Shown here: positions 1 through 8,212 of the stretch, piece by piece
Numbering within the stretch: position 1 is the stretch's first letter
Layout of the letters: each line of letters begins with the position of its first letter
Source: Burkholderiales bacterium
Lineage (GTDB): Bacteria; Pseudomonadota; Gammaproteobacteria; Burkholderiales; SG8-41
Assembly (NCBI GenBank): GCA_030683105.1
Contig: JAUXMZ010000043.1
Span: 60,231 to 124,230, forward strand
Reading direction: 5' to 3'
Length of the DNA stretch: 64,000 bases
Program-made: the position numbers and the translations under genes
The notes under the pieces: model-generated
Told to the model about the DNA's origin: nothing
The model's database searches: none
What the model saw: the letters and a program-made list of their open reading frames with translations, nothing else

Positions 1-1
1 C

Positions 2-112
2 TGGCTGGCAGAATCCAATTTGACGCTGGCGCTGACCGGCAAATCGCCCGGCGCCATGAAAATGGGTGGCGGCATGCAGGCCGCCGCTGAAACAGCCGGC
101 GCTGGCCACTGA
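2..112 (+). CDS. C-terminal end of a probable TolC-family outer-membrane efflux protein (partial)
   Basis: An open frame enters from the left edge and ends at TGA 110-112, giving 36 residues that start WLAESNLTLALTGKSPGAM. The leucine/alanine-rich stretch followed by a small tail resembles the last part of TolC/CusC-type factors, which often sit beside copper oxidase genes. Only the extreme C-terminus is present, so the family call rests on this look and on the copper-gene neighbours. It ends 19 bases before the multicopper oxidase start, consistent with one operon. Confidence 0.4.
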   Translation, partial: WLAESNLTLALTGKSPGAMKMGGGMQAAAETAGAGH

Positions 113-131
113 ATCCTGGGAGCATAAAAAA

Positions 132-1523
132 ATGACTACACGACGTAATTTTCTTCGGACCGCTGGGGGCGCACTGCTGGGCGCGGCGACTGTCAGCAAG
201 GTTGCGCAAGCCAGCGTGCCGGAAGCACCGATCCAGACCACGCCCGACACCCAGCCACCCCTCTCACCGCCCAACGGCCGTCCCTACCAGCCGGTGGTGA
301 CGTTGAACGGCTGGACGCTGCCCTGGCGCATGAACAACGGCTGGAAGGAATTTCACCTGATCGCCGAACCGGTGCGCCGGCAGATGGCGCCGGGCATGAC
401 CGCGCACTTATGGGGGTACAACGGGCAGTCGCCCGGCCCCACGCTTGAATGCGTCGAAGGCGACAAGGTGCGCATTTTCGTCACCAACAAGCTGCCCGAG
501 CACACCACCATACACTGGCACGGCATACTGCTGCCCTCGGGCATGGACGGCGTCGGCGGGCTGTCGCAACCGCAGATCCCCGTGGGCAAGACCTTCGTCT
601 ACGAATTCGAGATGAAGAAATCCGGCACTTTCATGTACCACCCGCACGCCGACGAAATGGTGCAGATGGCCATGGGCATGATGGGGTTCCTCGTGGTACA
701 TCCGAAGAATCCGAACTTCATGCGCGTTGACCGCGATTTCGTGTTCCTGATCAACGCTTATGACATCGATCCGGGCAGCTTTACGCCCAAGATCGCCACC
801 ATGTCCGATTTCAATCTGTGGTCGTGGAACAGCCGGGTATTTCCCGGAATCTCCCCGCTGGTGGTGCGCCAAGGCGATCGCGTGCGCGTGCGCATGGGCA
901 ATCTGACCATGACCAACCACCCGATCCACATGCACGGTTACGACTTTGCCGTGACCTGCACCGATGGCGGCTGGGTGCCGAAGAGCGCGCAGTGGCCCGA
1001 GGTCACGATCGACATTCCGGTGGGCGCGATGCGCGCTTTCGAGTTCGACGCGATCTATCCGGGAGATTGGGCGTTCCACTGCCACAAATCTCACCACACG
1101 ATGAACGCGATGGGCCATAACGTGCCGACCATGATCGGCGTCGACCATCGCGGCGTGGCGCAGAAAATCATCAATCTCGTGCCCGACTACATGGTCATGG
1201 GCGAGCGCGGCATGGCCGACATGGCCGAGATGGAAATGCCGCTGCCCGACAACACGCTGCCGATGATGACCGGCACCGGCCCTTTCGGCCCGATCGAGAT
1301 GGGCGGCATGTTCTCGGTGGTCAAGGTGCGCGAGGGGCTGGCGCGCAACGACTACAAGGATCCGGGCTGGTACAAGAATCCGCCGGGCACCGTGGCGTAC
1401 GAGTGGCAAGGCGCATTGCCGGTTGCAGAGCGCTCCGCCGCCGCGTCACGACGGACAGCCGGGTCTGCGGCCCCGGAACGCGAACTGCGCGCGCGAAAAC
1501 CATCAGGTCAAGCCGGACATTAA
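132..1523 (+). CDS. Tat-exported multicopper oxidase (copper oxidase)
   Basis: This 463-residue protein is a periplasmic multicopper oxidase, probably acting in Cu(I) oxidation/copper tolerance. ATG 132 is chosen because it opens with a twin-arginine signal (TTRRNFLRTAGG) and follows a GGGAG site; an upstream in-frame ATG at 66 would add a tail that is not signal-like. The four copper-ligand motifs are visible: HWHG (128-131), YHPH (169-172), HPIHMH (263-268) and HCHxxxH with axial Met (316-327). The family usually has 450-600 residues, so this is a compact member. The last ~35 residues (Ala/Arg/Ser-rich) look unstructured. A cupredoxin and CusF-like gene follow on the same strand. Confidence 0.9.
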   Translation: MTTRRNFLRTAGGALLGAATVSKVAQASVPEAPIQTTPDTQPPLSPPNGRPYQPVVTLNGWTLPWRMNNGWKEFHLIAEPVRRQMAPGMTAHLWGYNGQSPGPTLECVEGDKVRIFVTNKLPEHTTIHWHGILLPSGMDGVGGLSQPQIPVGKTFVYEFEMKKSGTFMYHPHADEMVQMAMGMMGFLVVHPKNPNFMRVDRDFVFLINAYDIDPGSFTPKIATMSDFNLWSWNSRVFPGISPLVVRQGDRVRVRMGNLTMTNHPIHMHGYDFAVTCTDGGWVPKSAQWPEVTIDIPVGAMRAFEFDAIYPGDWAFHCHKSHHTMNAMGHNVPTMIGVDHRGVAQKIINLVPDYMVMGERGMADMAEMEMPLPDNTLPMMTGTGPFGPIEMGGMFSVVKVREGLARNDYKDPGWYKNPPGTVAYEWQGALPVAERSAAASRRTAGSAAPERELRARKPSGQAGH

Positions 1524-1559
1524 CCGATTCAATCAACTCAAATCACAAGGAGCGTTTTG

Positions 1560-2051
1560 ATGAAGCAGATGTTTAAAACAGTATTTTTTGCCACCTTTCT
1601 TGCCTCTGGCACAGCGGGCGCCCATGGCGACACCCATAAAACAGAAAAGAAGCCCATGGTGGCATTCGAAGAGAAGCCTTTTGGCAAGCCGGGTGAGAAC
1701 AGTAAAGTTACGCGCACGATTCAGGTCGACATGAGCGACACGATGCACTTCAACCCTGAACATATCCGCCTCAAACCTGGCGATACGGTAAAATTCATCG
1801 CCAGAAACAAGGGCAGGATCATGCACGAAATGGTGCTCGGCACCATGAAGGAACTCAAGGAGCACCATGAGCTCATGAAAAAGTTTCCCAACATGGAACA
1901 CGACGAACCTTACATGGCCCATGTGCCGCCCGGAAAAAGCGAAGAACTCGTGTGGCAATTCACCAAGCCCGGCGAGTTCTTCTTTGCCTGCCTGATTCCC
2001 GGTCACCTGGAAGCGGGGATGATCGGCAAAATCACCGTCGGGAAACGCTGA
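1560..2051 (+). CDS. Secreted cupredoxin (type 1 blue-copper-like protein)
   Basis: A 163-residue periplasmic protein with an N-terminal signal peptide (residues 1-21) and a cupredoxin fold. The type 1 copper ligands can be read as His89 (IMHEM), Cys144, His149 and Met154 in the C-terminal loop CLIPGHLEAGM. It probably carries or stores copper, or passes electrons to the oxidase just upstream. The start is ATG 1560 with an AAGGAG site eight bases before it. A possible TTG three bases earlier is not needed. The 36-base gap to the oxidase and the matching strand suggest co-transcription. Confidence 0.85.
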   Translation: MKQMFKTVFFATFLASGTAGAHGDTHKTEKKPMVAFEEKPFGKPGENSKVTRTIQVDMSDTMHFNPEHIRLKPGDTVKFIARNKGRIMHEMVLGTMKELKEHHELMKKFPNMEHDEPYMAHVPPGKSEELVWQFTKPGEFFFACLIPGHLEAGMIGKITVGKR

Positions 2052-2114
2052 AATACAATTTCTGAAGCAAAACGCCTGAAACCAACCCCTAGTACTTTTA
2101 TTAAAAGGAATATC

Positions 2115-2405
2115 ATGAAAAAAATCACCGCGCTTATCCTTGCAGTCTTTCTTTCAGGTGCTGCGCTCGCGCAGGCGGCGGAAACATTGAGCGATGGAGA
2201 AGTCCGCAAAATCGACAAGGATGCCGCCAAACTCACCATCAAGCATGGCCCCATCCGCAATCTCGACATGCCGGGCATGACCATGGTTTTTCGCGTCAAA
2301 GACAAGGCGATGCTCGATCAGGTCAAGGCGGGCGAGAAGATCAAATTTCAGGCCGAGAACATCAACGGCGCCCTGACCGTAACTCAGATGGAACCGGCAA
2401 AGTAG
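2115..2405 (+). CDS. CusF-like periplasmic copper-binding protein
   Basis: A 96-residue protein with a signal peptide (about residues 1-21) and a CusF/OB-fold domain. The region VRKIDKDAAKLTIKHGPIRN followed by DMPGMTMVFRV carries the family's His and Met ligands (H of KHGP, M of DMPGM, M of TMVF). CusF proteins hand Cu(I)/Ag(I) to RND efflux pumps; the TolC-like end at the window start fits such a partner. It has a clear AAAAGG ribosome site. A second CusF-like gene lies at 4653-4973. Confidence 0.88.
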   Translation: MKKITALILAVFLSGAALAQAAETLSDGEVRKIDKDAAKLTIKHGPIRNLDMPGMTMVFRVKDKAMLDQVKAGEKIKFQAENINGALTVTQMEPAK

Positions 2406-2490
2406 GATCCGTGTACAAGCAGGCTTCCGTCATCAGCGCAAATCCTGTGCTGATGCGGAAACCTGGATTTTGGGAAACCGACCTACGACG

Positions 2491-3753
2491 ATGATGGCTA
2501 TGAAACGCCTCCGCTCGTGTTTATTGCTTGCGCTTGCCATGACTGTTGCGGCTATCGCGATCACGCCGTCCACCGGCCGGGCCGGGCAGCCGCTAAACAA
2601 CGCGCGTCCTGGAAGCGCCGACGCCCAGCTGAAAGCCGTTCTGGAAAAAATCGCCCAAACACAACTGGATGCGGCGCTCGATGGGGCCAATCAACTCACC
2701 AGCAGCTATCCCACGTTCCGCCTTGGACACCTCGTGCGCGGTGATCTGCTCCTGGCACGCGGCAGGCCGATCGCGGAATTCGGCAACACCGGGCATGTTG
2801 CCCGTGAGCGCCTCGATGAACTGCGGGCAGAGGTCTCCGTCAGGGTGCGTGCTTATAGTGACCATCCTCCCCAGGGTCTTGTCCCGCGTTATCTGCTGCA
2901 ATTTGCGCCTGCGCAACAGCACGCTGTCGTGGTCGACGCCAGCCGCGCGCGCGTTTATGTCTATGAGAATTCGAATGGCACGCCGCGTCTGGTGGAGGAC
3001 TATTACACCACTCTGGGCAAACGCGGCATCGAAAAGGAGCGCGAGGGCGACCAAAAAACCCCTATCGGAGTCTACGAAATAACCTCCAAGATTCCCGGCA
3101 GCAAGTTGCCCGACCTGTACGGCTGGGGGGCATTCCCGATCAATTATCCAAACGCATGGGACAGAATGCGCGGGAAAACAGGTTACGGTATCTGGCTCCA
3201 TGGCGTGCCTTCGGACACTTACGCGCGCGCGCCTGCCGCGAGCGACGGCTGTATCGCGCTTGCGAACCCGGACATCGAGGAACTGAGCAGGCGCGTGCAG
3301 GTGGGCACCACGCCGGTGATCATCGCGGATCGCGTCGAGTGGATAGCGCCTGACGCCTCGCGCACTGAACGCGATTTGTTCATGCGACAACTTGAAACGT
3401 GGCGCACGGACTGGGAGAGCCTCGACACCAATCGATACCTTGCGCACTATTCGCGTGATTTCCGTTCTGGCAGCATGGATATCGCCGCCTGGCGCGGGCA
3501 CAAGCAGCGAGTCAACACGGCGAAAACCCGGATTAAAGTTACCCTGGCGAATGTGAGCGTGTTCCGCAACCCGGGGAAGCAAGGCCTGATCGCGGTCACG
3601 TTCGATCAGGATTATCGCTCGAACAATCTCACCCAGCAGACGCGCAAGCGTCAGTACTGGATCGAGGAGGACGGACGCTGGAAGATCGCCTATGAGGCGC
3701 CGACCCAGGGCGCCAAGCTCGTCCTGCCCGAATCGTTCCCGGGAAGGTCATGA
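2491..3753 (+). CDS. L,D-transpeptidase (YkuD domain) with C-terminal NTF2-like region
   Basis: A 420-residue exported protein. A hydrophobic signal spans residues 4-25 and a YkuD catalytic domain lies at about 143-275. The active-site pair is visible as His237 in WLHG and Cys254 in SDGCI, in place of the common SHGC. Such enzymes cross-link or modify peptidoglycan in the periplasm. The last ~115 residues (TWRTDWESLDTNRYLAHYSR onward) resemble an SnoaL/NTF2-like domain often seen in YafK-type transpeptidases. The start is uncertain: ATG 2491, 2494 and 2500 are all possible and no strong ribosome site is seen. Its stop overlaps the next start by four bases (ATGA). Confidence 0.85.
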   Translation: MMAMKRLRSCLLLALAMTVAAIAITPSTGRAGQPLNNARPGSADAQLKAVLEKIAQTQLDAALDGANQLTSSYPTFRLGHLVRGDLLLARGRPIAEFGNTGHVARERLDELRAEVSVRVRAYSDHPPQGLVPRYLLQFAPAQQHAVVVDASRARVYVYENSNGTPRLVEDYYTTLGKRGIEKEREGDQKTPIGVYEITSKIPGSKLPDLYGWGAFPINYPNAWDRMRGKTGYGIWLHGVPSDTYARAPAASDGCIALANPDIEELSRRVQVGTTPVIIADRVEWIAPDASRTERDLFMRQLETWRTDWESLDTNRYLAHYSRDFRSGSMDIAAWRGHKQRVNTAKTRIKVTLANVSVFRNPGKQGLIAVTFDQDYRSNNLTQQTRKRQYWIEEDGRWKIAYEAPTQGAKLVLPESFPGRS

Positions 3754-4649
3754 ATCGGCGCCCGTTTCTCGCCGGATTGCTTGCTTATCTCGCGCTGGTC
3801 GCGCTGGTCGCGCTCGCGCGCGACGACCAGACGGTGCTGTACGAAAAGGCCTCGGCCTATAGCACGATCGTCGTCACTGAAGAGGAACACGGATTGCGCA
3901 CCTTGCGTTTTGGGAGAAGCGGGGCGCGCCAGAGCGTCGTGAAACTGGGGGATCCGGGTTATCTGACATTGCCGTACACGCGGGTTGCGCTGGTCGGGCT
4001 GGCGTTGTCTCAAGAACCCCGCCGCTTTCTGGTCGTCGGGCTCGGCGGCGGCACGCTGCCCATGTTCCTCCGCAAGTACTACCCGAACGCCACCATCGAC
4101 GCGGTGGATATCGATCCCGAGGTCGTGGATGTGGCGAAGAAATTCTTCGGTTTCCGCGAGGACGAGTTCATGAATGCCCACGCAGGTGACGGGCGGCAGT
4201 TCATCGAGAAGTTGCGGCAGCCTTATGATGTGATCTTCCTGGACGCTTTCGGCAGCGACAGCGTCCCGGCGCACTTGACTACGCAGGAATTTCTGCAAGC
4301 CGTGCGGCGCGCCGTCGCGCCGGGTGGAGTCGTGGTCGGCAATCTCTGGGGCCGCAGTTCCAACCCGCTCTACGACTCCATGGTCCGCACCTACCAGGAA
4401 GTGTTCGACGATCTGTTCATCCTGGACGTCCGCGATGCCGGTAATATGATCTTGCTCGCGCTGCCGCGCAAGCAGCAGATGAGCCGGGACGAGCTGGCGC
4501 AGTTGGCCCGGAAAGTATCGGCAGACAGGCGGTTCCCCCTCGACCTCGGCGATCCGGTCAAATACGGCTTCCTGGATGCGCGCGCGAAGAATCAACACGG
4601 ACGCGTGCTGCGGGACCGGGATCTCGAGCAACGTAAAAGGAGTCCCTAA
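3750..4649 (+). CDS. Spermidine-synthase-like SAM-dependent methyltransferase-fold protein
   Basis: A 299-residue protein with an N-terminal hydrophobic segment (residues 5-24) and a Rossmann spermidine-synthase-like domain. The nucleotide-binding GLGGGTL (97-103), acidic DAVDIDPEV (118-126) and GDGRQF (146-151) motifs are present. The polyamine-site signature of true spermidine synthases (GGGDG and a following DE) is altered, so polyamine synthesis should not be assumed. It is translationally coupled to the transpeptidase through an ATGA overlap. Membrane-anchored homologues of unknown role are common. Confidence 0.75.
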   Translation: MNRRPFLAGLLAYLALVALVALARDDQTVLYEKASAYSTIVVTEEEHGLRTLRFGRSGARQSVVKLGDPGYLTLPYTRVALVGLALSQEPRRFLVVGLGGGTLPMFLRKYYPNATIDAVDIDPEVVDVAKKFFGFREDEFMNAHAGDGRQFIEKLRQPYDVIFLDAFGSDSVPAHLTTQEFLQAVRRAVAPGGVVVGNLWGRSSNPLYDSMVRTYQEVFDDLFILDVRDAGNMILLALPRKQQMSRDELAQLARKVSADRRFPLDLGDPVKYGFLDARAKNQHGRVLRDRDLEQRKRSP

Positions 4650-4652
4650 ACC

Positions 4653-4973
4653 GTGAAGAAGTTATTGATTGTCATGTTGGTTGCAGCGTTTGCTGGCTTC
4701 GCGTGGCTCTCGCTTCCAAGCCTCGATCAGGCGCAGATGCCGGGCGCCCGGCAGCAAACCGCCGGCGGCAGCGGTTTGGTGTTGGGCATCGACCGGGAAA
4801 AAGGCGTGGTGACAATCAGCCACGGGCCCGTGCCGGCGCTGAACATGACGCCCATGACGATGGGTTTCCCTGTCAAGGACAGGCGCCAGCTCTCCAATCT
4901 GCAGCCGATGCAAAAGGTCGAGTTCCAGCTCGCCTACGACGGCAACGATTATCTGATTATTGATATCAGATGA
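4653..4973 (+). CDS. CusF-like copper-binding protein, second copy
   Basis: A 106-residue protein starting at GTG 4653 after an AAAAGGAG site. Residues 1-25 are a signal peptide or anchor. The C-terminal two thirds match CusF: GLVLGIDREKGVVTISHGPV then LNMTPMTMGFPV, with His and two Met residues in the ligand positions. Its divergence from the 2115-2405 protein (longer linker, Thr-Pro between the Met residues) suggests an old duplication. It lies three bases after the spermidine-synthase-like gene, probably in the same transcript. Confidence 0.82.
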   Translation: MKKLLIVMLVAAFAGFAWLSLPSLDQAQMPGARQQTAGGSGLVLGIDREKGVVTISHGPVPALNMTPMTMGFPVKDRRQLSNLQPMQKVEFQLAYDGNDYLIIDIR

Positions 4974-4995
4974 CCGCTGACCTGTTGCCCGGGAA

Positions 4996-5236
4996 ATGAG
5001 TTCTGATCCTGCTGCGCTTGCGCGGGCACGTGGGAAACGGCGGCTTATTGATGTGGAGATCGACGGCTACGCGATCGAAGGCCACGTGCCGGTGCGGGAA
5101 ATCAAACGCCTGCTCGCCGAGCAACCCAAAGCACGCGGGCTTGCGGTACCGGGCATGCCTGCCGGCTCGCCCGGGATGGCAGGCAACCGCAGCGTGTCGT
5201 ACGAAGTGTTTCTGGTTCTCGCTGACGGGAGTCATC
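4996..5236 (+). pseudogene. DUF411 (metal-binding) gene remnant, C-terminal part
   Basis: The frame from about 5040 reads VEIDGYAIEGHVPVREIKRL and later LAVPGMPAGSPGMAG, which is the second half of a DUF411 protein. The N-terminal half with the SPTCGCC metal site and SCHTA is absent. Near 5235 the sequence switches abruptly to an antisense MsrA fragment, so the 3' end is lost too. DUF411 genes are common in copper/silver islands. I regard this as a dead gene cut at both ends. Confidence 0.75.
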
Positions 5237-5371
5237 CTGGTGATAATCTTCCGCCGGCCAGAACTCGCCCACCTTCTCGATCGGCGTCACGATCGACTGC
5301 TTGAAGGGCTTTTCCTTCTCCCACTTCGCCTTGGAGGCCTCGGCAAGCCGCTTCTGCTCACCGTCAAATCG
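5234..5371 (-). pseudogene. MsrA (peptide methionine sulfoxide reductase) remnant
   Basis: On the minus strand about 45 residues read [20 protein letters not shown], then PIEKVGEFWPAEDYHQD. This is the late part of MsrA (…SKA.W… PIVTEI..A..F.PAE.YHQD…). The catalytic GCFW motif and the C-terminus are missing. The fragment joins a DUF411 remnant on the other strand at about 5235 and the end of a membrane-protein gene at 5364, so it marks a rearrangement scar. Confidence 0.75.
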
Positions 5372-5852
5372 GCTCGCGCGACAACGGTCGCGCCATCCGG
5401 TCGGCCGCGCCCGGGAGCGACAGGCCGCGCCGCCACTCAAGAACGACGGCCGCCGCGAGGATTGCGGTCCCGGCTGCCGCGACATAAATCCGTGCTGGCT
5501 CGAAGTAAGTCAGCAGCAGTTCGCCGCCGAAGAGCAGCAGCAGAATCTTGTTGCACACCGGGCAGGCAATGCCGAGAAAGCCGATTACACCACCGACGCC
5601 CGCAGTGCGGTCGGCGCAGGCGGGATGCCTGATCGCCACATAAAGGCCGAAGAGCATCGAGAGTGCGGCGAGCAATCCGATTTCCCAGCCGCTGGCAGGC
5701 GTCATGCGCATGAACAGCGGGTTGTTCCATAGCGCAGAGACTGTGCCGAGGCTGCCAAAGGTGAGTAACGCCACTGCGGCGCCCTTCGCCCATTGGCGCG
5801 GGGAGACGTTCGAAAGAATCAATTGCCACAACTCCTCTTTATGGCCGAACAT
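5364..5852 (-). CDS. Small membrane protein with CPVC motif, unknown function
   Basis: About 162 residues with roughly four hydrophobic segments and a CPVCNK motif (in [15 protein letters not shown]) at the start of a membrane helix. The paired cysteines could bind metal or be redox active, but I do not recognise the family. A TATAAT element lies across the first ATG (about 5856-5861 read on the minus strand) and an AAAGAGGAG stands before a TTG nine bases further in. The true start may therefore be that TTG ([11 protein letters not shown]...) rather than ATG 5852. Confidence 0.6.
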   Translation of the reverse strand: MFGHKEELWQLILSNVSPRQWAKGAAVALLTFGSLGTVSALWNNPLFMRMTPASGWEIGLLAALSMLFGLYVAIRHPACADRTAGVGGVIGFLGIACPVCNKILLLLFGGELLLTYFEPARIYVAAAGTAILAAAVVLEWRRGLSLPGAADRMARPLSREPI

Positions 5853-6097
5853 CATTATACCAGTCGCTCGACGCCGCGCATGGCGCCATGGATGGCACGG
5901 CACTGGCGCCGCTGCAGATCAGCCGTCTCGCGCCCAATGCGCAGGGGCTGTTGCCGTCCGATCTCGGCCGGAACAGGAGTTTGTCGGGGCTAAGACCGAC
6001 AAATTCCCGGCAGTCTTCAAGGAACCATTGTCCCGGCTATGATGTCAGAATATCCGACATTCAGTTTGTCAAACCTCAAACCAGGAAAGGAATCATC

Positions 6098-6487
6098 ATG
6101 TACGGCTTCAGCACCACCCTCGATGCCCCGTTCGACGCAGTGGTTGACCGCGTTACCGAAGCGCTTAAAAAGGAAGGCTTCGGCGTGCTCACCGACATCG
6201 ATGTCAAGGCTACGCTCAAGGCCAAGATCAATGTCGACCGTAAACCTTATCGCATCCTCGGCGCCTGCAACCCGCCGCTCGCCCACCGCGCCATCGGCGC
6301 CGATCCCGATATCGGGCTGCTGTTGCCGTGCAACGTGGTGGTGCGCGAAGAAGATAACGGCAAGATCTGGGTCGGCTTCATGGACCCCGGCGTGATCATG
6401 AAGCTGGTCGAAAAACCCGAGGTACACGAACTCGCCAATGAAGTGCGCGCCAAGCTTGAACGAGTTCGTGACAGCCTGAAAGCCTAA
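6098..6487 (+). CDS. DUF302 protein, copy A
   Basis: A 129-residue cytoplasmic protein of the DUF302 family, recognised from [17 protein letters not shown] and the central [13 protein letters not shown] and [11 protein letters not shown] stretches. The two conserved cysteines (in GACNPP and LPCNV) may bind metal; the biochemical role of DUF302 is unknown, though it is frequent near copper and sulfur genes. The ATG follows AAAGGAATCATC. A close paralogue lies at 17,560-17,943; differences are mostly conservative. Confidence 0.88.
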   Translation: MYGFSTTLDAPFDAVVDRVTEALKKEGFGVLTDIDVKATLKAKINVDRKPYRILGACNPPLAHRAIGADPDIGLLLPCNVVVREEDNGKIWVGFMDPGVIMKLVEKPEVHELANEVRAKLERVRDSLKA

Positions 6488-6500
6488 TTTGATCTATATT

Positions 6501-6608
6501 ATTGAACGTTTCATAATGGATGACAGTTAGAACGCTCAATCCCTCTCCCCGACCCTCTCCCCTCGGGGAGAGGGTGAGAACTGCACTAATTTGCTGTCGC
6601 GAATTAGT
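6501..6608. repeat. Dispersed intergenic repeat with three tandem hairpins, copy 1
   Basis: This 108-base element has a near-identical second copy at 40,194-40,301. It is built of three consecutive inverted repeats: ATTGAACGTT/AACGCTCAAT (one mismatch), CCCTCTCCCC/GGGGAGAGGG, and ACTAATTTGC/GCGAATTAGT around TGTC. It starts 14 bases after the DUF302 stop. The structure resembles REP/MITE-type intergenic elements; a transcript would fold into three stem-loops and could act as a terminator or mRNA stabiliser. Confidence 0.85.
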
Positions 6609-6656
6609 GTAAGATAAATAATACGAGTCCGTGCCGTGCGAGGAAAATGAACCGAT

Positions 6657-7058
6657 ATGAAAAAGTCGGGGACATTGTGCTTTAGATTCATGCGGGTAGT
6701 CGCGGTCATGGCCGTCCTGCTCCTCGCCCCGCTATCCGCTTTTTCCGCCAGCACGGATACCCATGCGCCTGTCGCGTCGGGAAGCGGCAGCGCGCACGAT
6801 GCCGACAGCCACCCGCACCAGCCTGACTGCACGGTCCCCGCGAGCGGACAGTACTTCTGTTGTCATCTTGTATCTCCCGGCTTTCAGGCATCCGGCCCGG
6901 TTCGGTCGCTGGACGTTGACCAGCCGGCGCTGGCCGCGCATCCGGCCGCCCCCCTCGCACAGAAGGTCGCTGCGCAAACTCCAACTGCTTCAACGCATAT
7001 CCCCATCCCCTTCACCGCTCCACCCCGCTTCATCCTGTTCGGTAACTTCCGCAGTTAG
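6657..7058 (+). CDS. Small secreted His/Cys-containing protein, unknown function
   Basis: A 133-residue protein with a signal peptide (residues ~10-31, ending at AFSA) followed by a His/Ser/Asp-rich stretch (HDADSHPHQPDC) and a CC pair in QYFCCHL. It lies just upstream of a Met-rich secreted protein, as does the unrelated-looking 16,168-16,641 protein that also has a His/Asp-rich stretch and a CC pair. This arrangement suggests a metal-related periplasmic role, which is inference. The start at ATG 6657 lacks a close ribosome site. Confidence 0.55.
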   Translation: MKKSGTLCFRFMRVVAVMAVLLLAPLSAFSASTDTHAPVASGSGSAHDADSHPHQPDCTVPASGQYFCCHLVSPGFQASGPVRSLDVDQPALAAHPAAPLAQKVAAQTPTASTHIPIPFTAPPRFILFGNFRS

Positions 7059-7177
7059 CTTCACTCCCGGCGCTTCGCCCGGGGGCAGCCTTTGGCGCTG
7101 CGCCCTTGCGGGTTTTCGCCCGCAGATCATCTTGCTCGAAACCATCACGACTTATACAACCGAAAGGAGAACTTCCA

Positions 7178-7618
7178 ATGAAAAACCCCATTTTGTTTGC
7201 GATCCTCACCGCGCTCACATTGAACGCCCCCTACGCTGCCGCACAAACCGCGCCCAAGGCTGAAGGCAAGCCTGCGGCCATGGACATGGGCAAGCAGATG
7301 CCGCAGATGCAGGAGAATATGAAGCGCATGCAGCAGCAGATGGACAAAATCCGCCAGGCCAAGGACCCGAAGGAGCGTCAGAAGCTGATGCAGGAGCACA
7401 TGCAGACGATGCAGGAAAACATGCAGATGATGCGCGGCATGGGCGGTCCGATGATGGGCATGATGGGTGGCAAGGGTGGCGGCATGGGCCCCGGCATGAT
7501 GGGCGGCGATCCCAAACAAAGACAGGAAATGATGGAAAAGCGCATGGACATGATGCAGATGATGATGGAACAGATGCTGCAGCACGACCATGCGGCGCAG
7601 CCCGCGCCGGCGAAATAA
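7178..7618 (+). CDS. Methionine-rich periplasmic protein, copy A
   Basis: A 146-residue exported protein: signal peptide 1-22, then a helix-forming region with extreme Met and Gln content (KQMPQMQENMKRMQQQMDK), a Gly/Met loop (GGPMMGMMGG) and a second Met-rich segment (MEKRMDMMQMMMEQML). Methionine clusters bind Cu(I) and Ag(I), so a copper-sequestering role is likely though unproven. ATG 7178 follows AAAGGAGA. Full-length and shortened paralogues lie at 16,797-17,237 and 8213-8389. Confidence 0.8.
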   Translation: MKNPILFAILTALTLNAPYAAAQTAPKAEGKPAAMDMGKQMPQMQENMKRMQQQMDKIRQAKDPKERQKLMQEHMQTMQENMQMMRGMGGPMMGMMGGKGGGMGPGMMGGDPKQRQEMMEKRMDMMQMMMEQMLQHDHAAQPAPAK

Positions 7619-7706
7619 CGCTCATGGCCCGCGCCGCAACACGGCGCGGGCTGAACAAATGAAACCTATCATCAACCCGCACCGCCAATCCTGAAGGAGC
7701 CATGCC

Positions 7707-7961
7707 ATGTACGAATTAATCACGCAAATGAAAGTGCCGCCCGGCAAGAGTCGCGCCGGAGGGAGAGCGGCAATACGGATAATGTTGGCGGTCGGCCTTG
7801 CCGCGACGCTCAATGGCTGCGCCATGGTCGGAATGATGGGTGTCATGCACGGGGGCATGCTTGGGCGCGGAAGCTCGGATTCGGGTGACCGCGGGTCCTC
7901 AGCGGAAGGCCGGCAGGACGGACAGGACAACCGCGCCCCCCGCAGTGAGCCGCAGGGTTGA
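7707..7961 (+). CDS. Putative small lipoprotein, Met/Gly-rich
   Basis: An 84-residue product with a hydrophobic segment (RIMLAVGLAATLNGCAMVG) that contains a lipobox-like LNGC. Lipidation at this Cys (residue 38) would leave a short Met/Gly then charged tail. The N-terminal extension before the hydrophobic core is long; a strong AAGGAG site supports ATG 7707, while an internal ATG just before LAVGL is an alternative. No family is recognised. Confidence 0.5.
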   Translation: MYELITQMKVPPGKSRAGGRAAIRIMLAVGLAATLNGCAMVGMMGVMHGGMLGRGSSDSGDRGSSAEGRQDGQDNRAPRSEPQG

Positions 7962-7978
7962 GCGGGAGGAAGCGCCGG

Positions 7979-8185
7979 GTGCGAACGGTCGGCCAGCCAG
8001 AGCCGGCTCAGGGTGGCCCCAACGTTACCGTGTATGAAAGCCCCACCTGAGGGTGCTGCTCCAAGTGGGTAGGTTACCTGCAAAAGATCGGCTTCAAGGT
8101 CGAAAAAAAAGATGTGTCAGAAGCTCAGCTCGACGCGATCGGCAACGATGGCAAATACGTCGTGTATCAGAAATACGGAAAATAA
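7979..8185 (+). pseudogene. DUF411-type remnant with in-frame TGA at the conserved cysteine (or selenoprotein candidate)
   Basis: From GTG 7979, behind GGAGGA, the frame reads through NVTVYESPT, then TGA (8048-8050), then GCCSKWVGYLQKIGFKVEKK and ends at TAA 8183-8185. DUF411 proteins have SPTCGCCxKWV here, so the TGA sits exactly at the first Cys codon. The central SCHTA and GHVP parts are missing, and the end (DGKYVVYQKYGK) looks like the family's C-terminus joined by an internal deletion. A dead gene is most likely. UGA read as selenocysteine is possible but no convincing SECIS hairpin is seen; only a weak GGTA/TACC stem lies downstream. Confidence 0.65.
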
Positions 8186-8212
8186 TTCCTTCATCTTGAA
8201 GGAAAGATCGCC

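Noticed and set aside
408..1409. Long minus-strand open frame opposite the multicopper oxidase
   Set aside because: Its composition (His/Arg/Ala-rich) and lack of any recognisable domain show it is the complement of a high-GC gene.
7619..7706. GGCCCGCGCCGCAACACGGC-type inverted repeat after the Met-rich gene as a terminator
   Set aside because: A GCCCGCGCCG/CGGCGCGGGC stem exists but there is no T run and the next gene is on the same strand; too uncertain to list.
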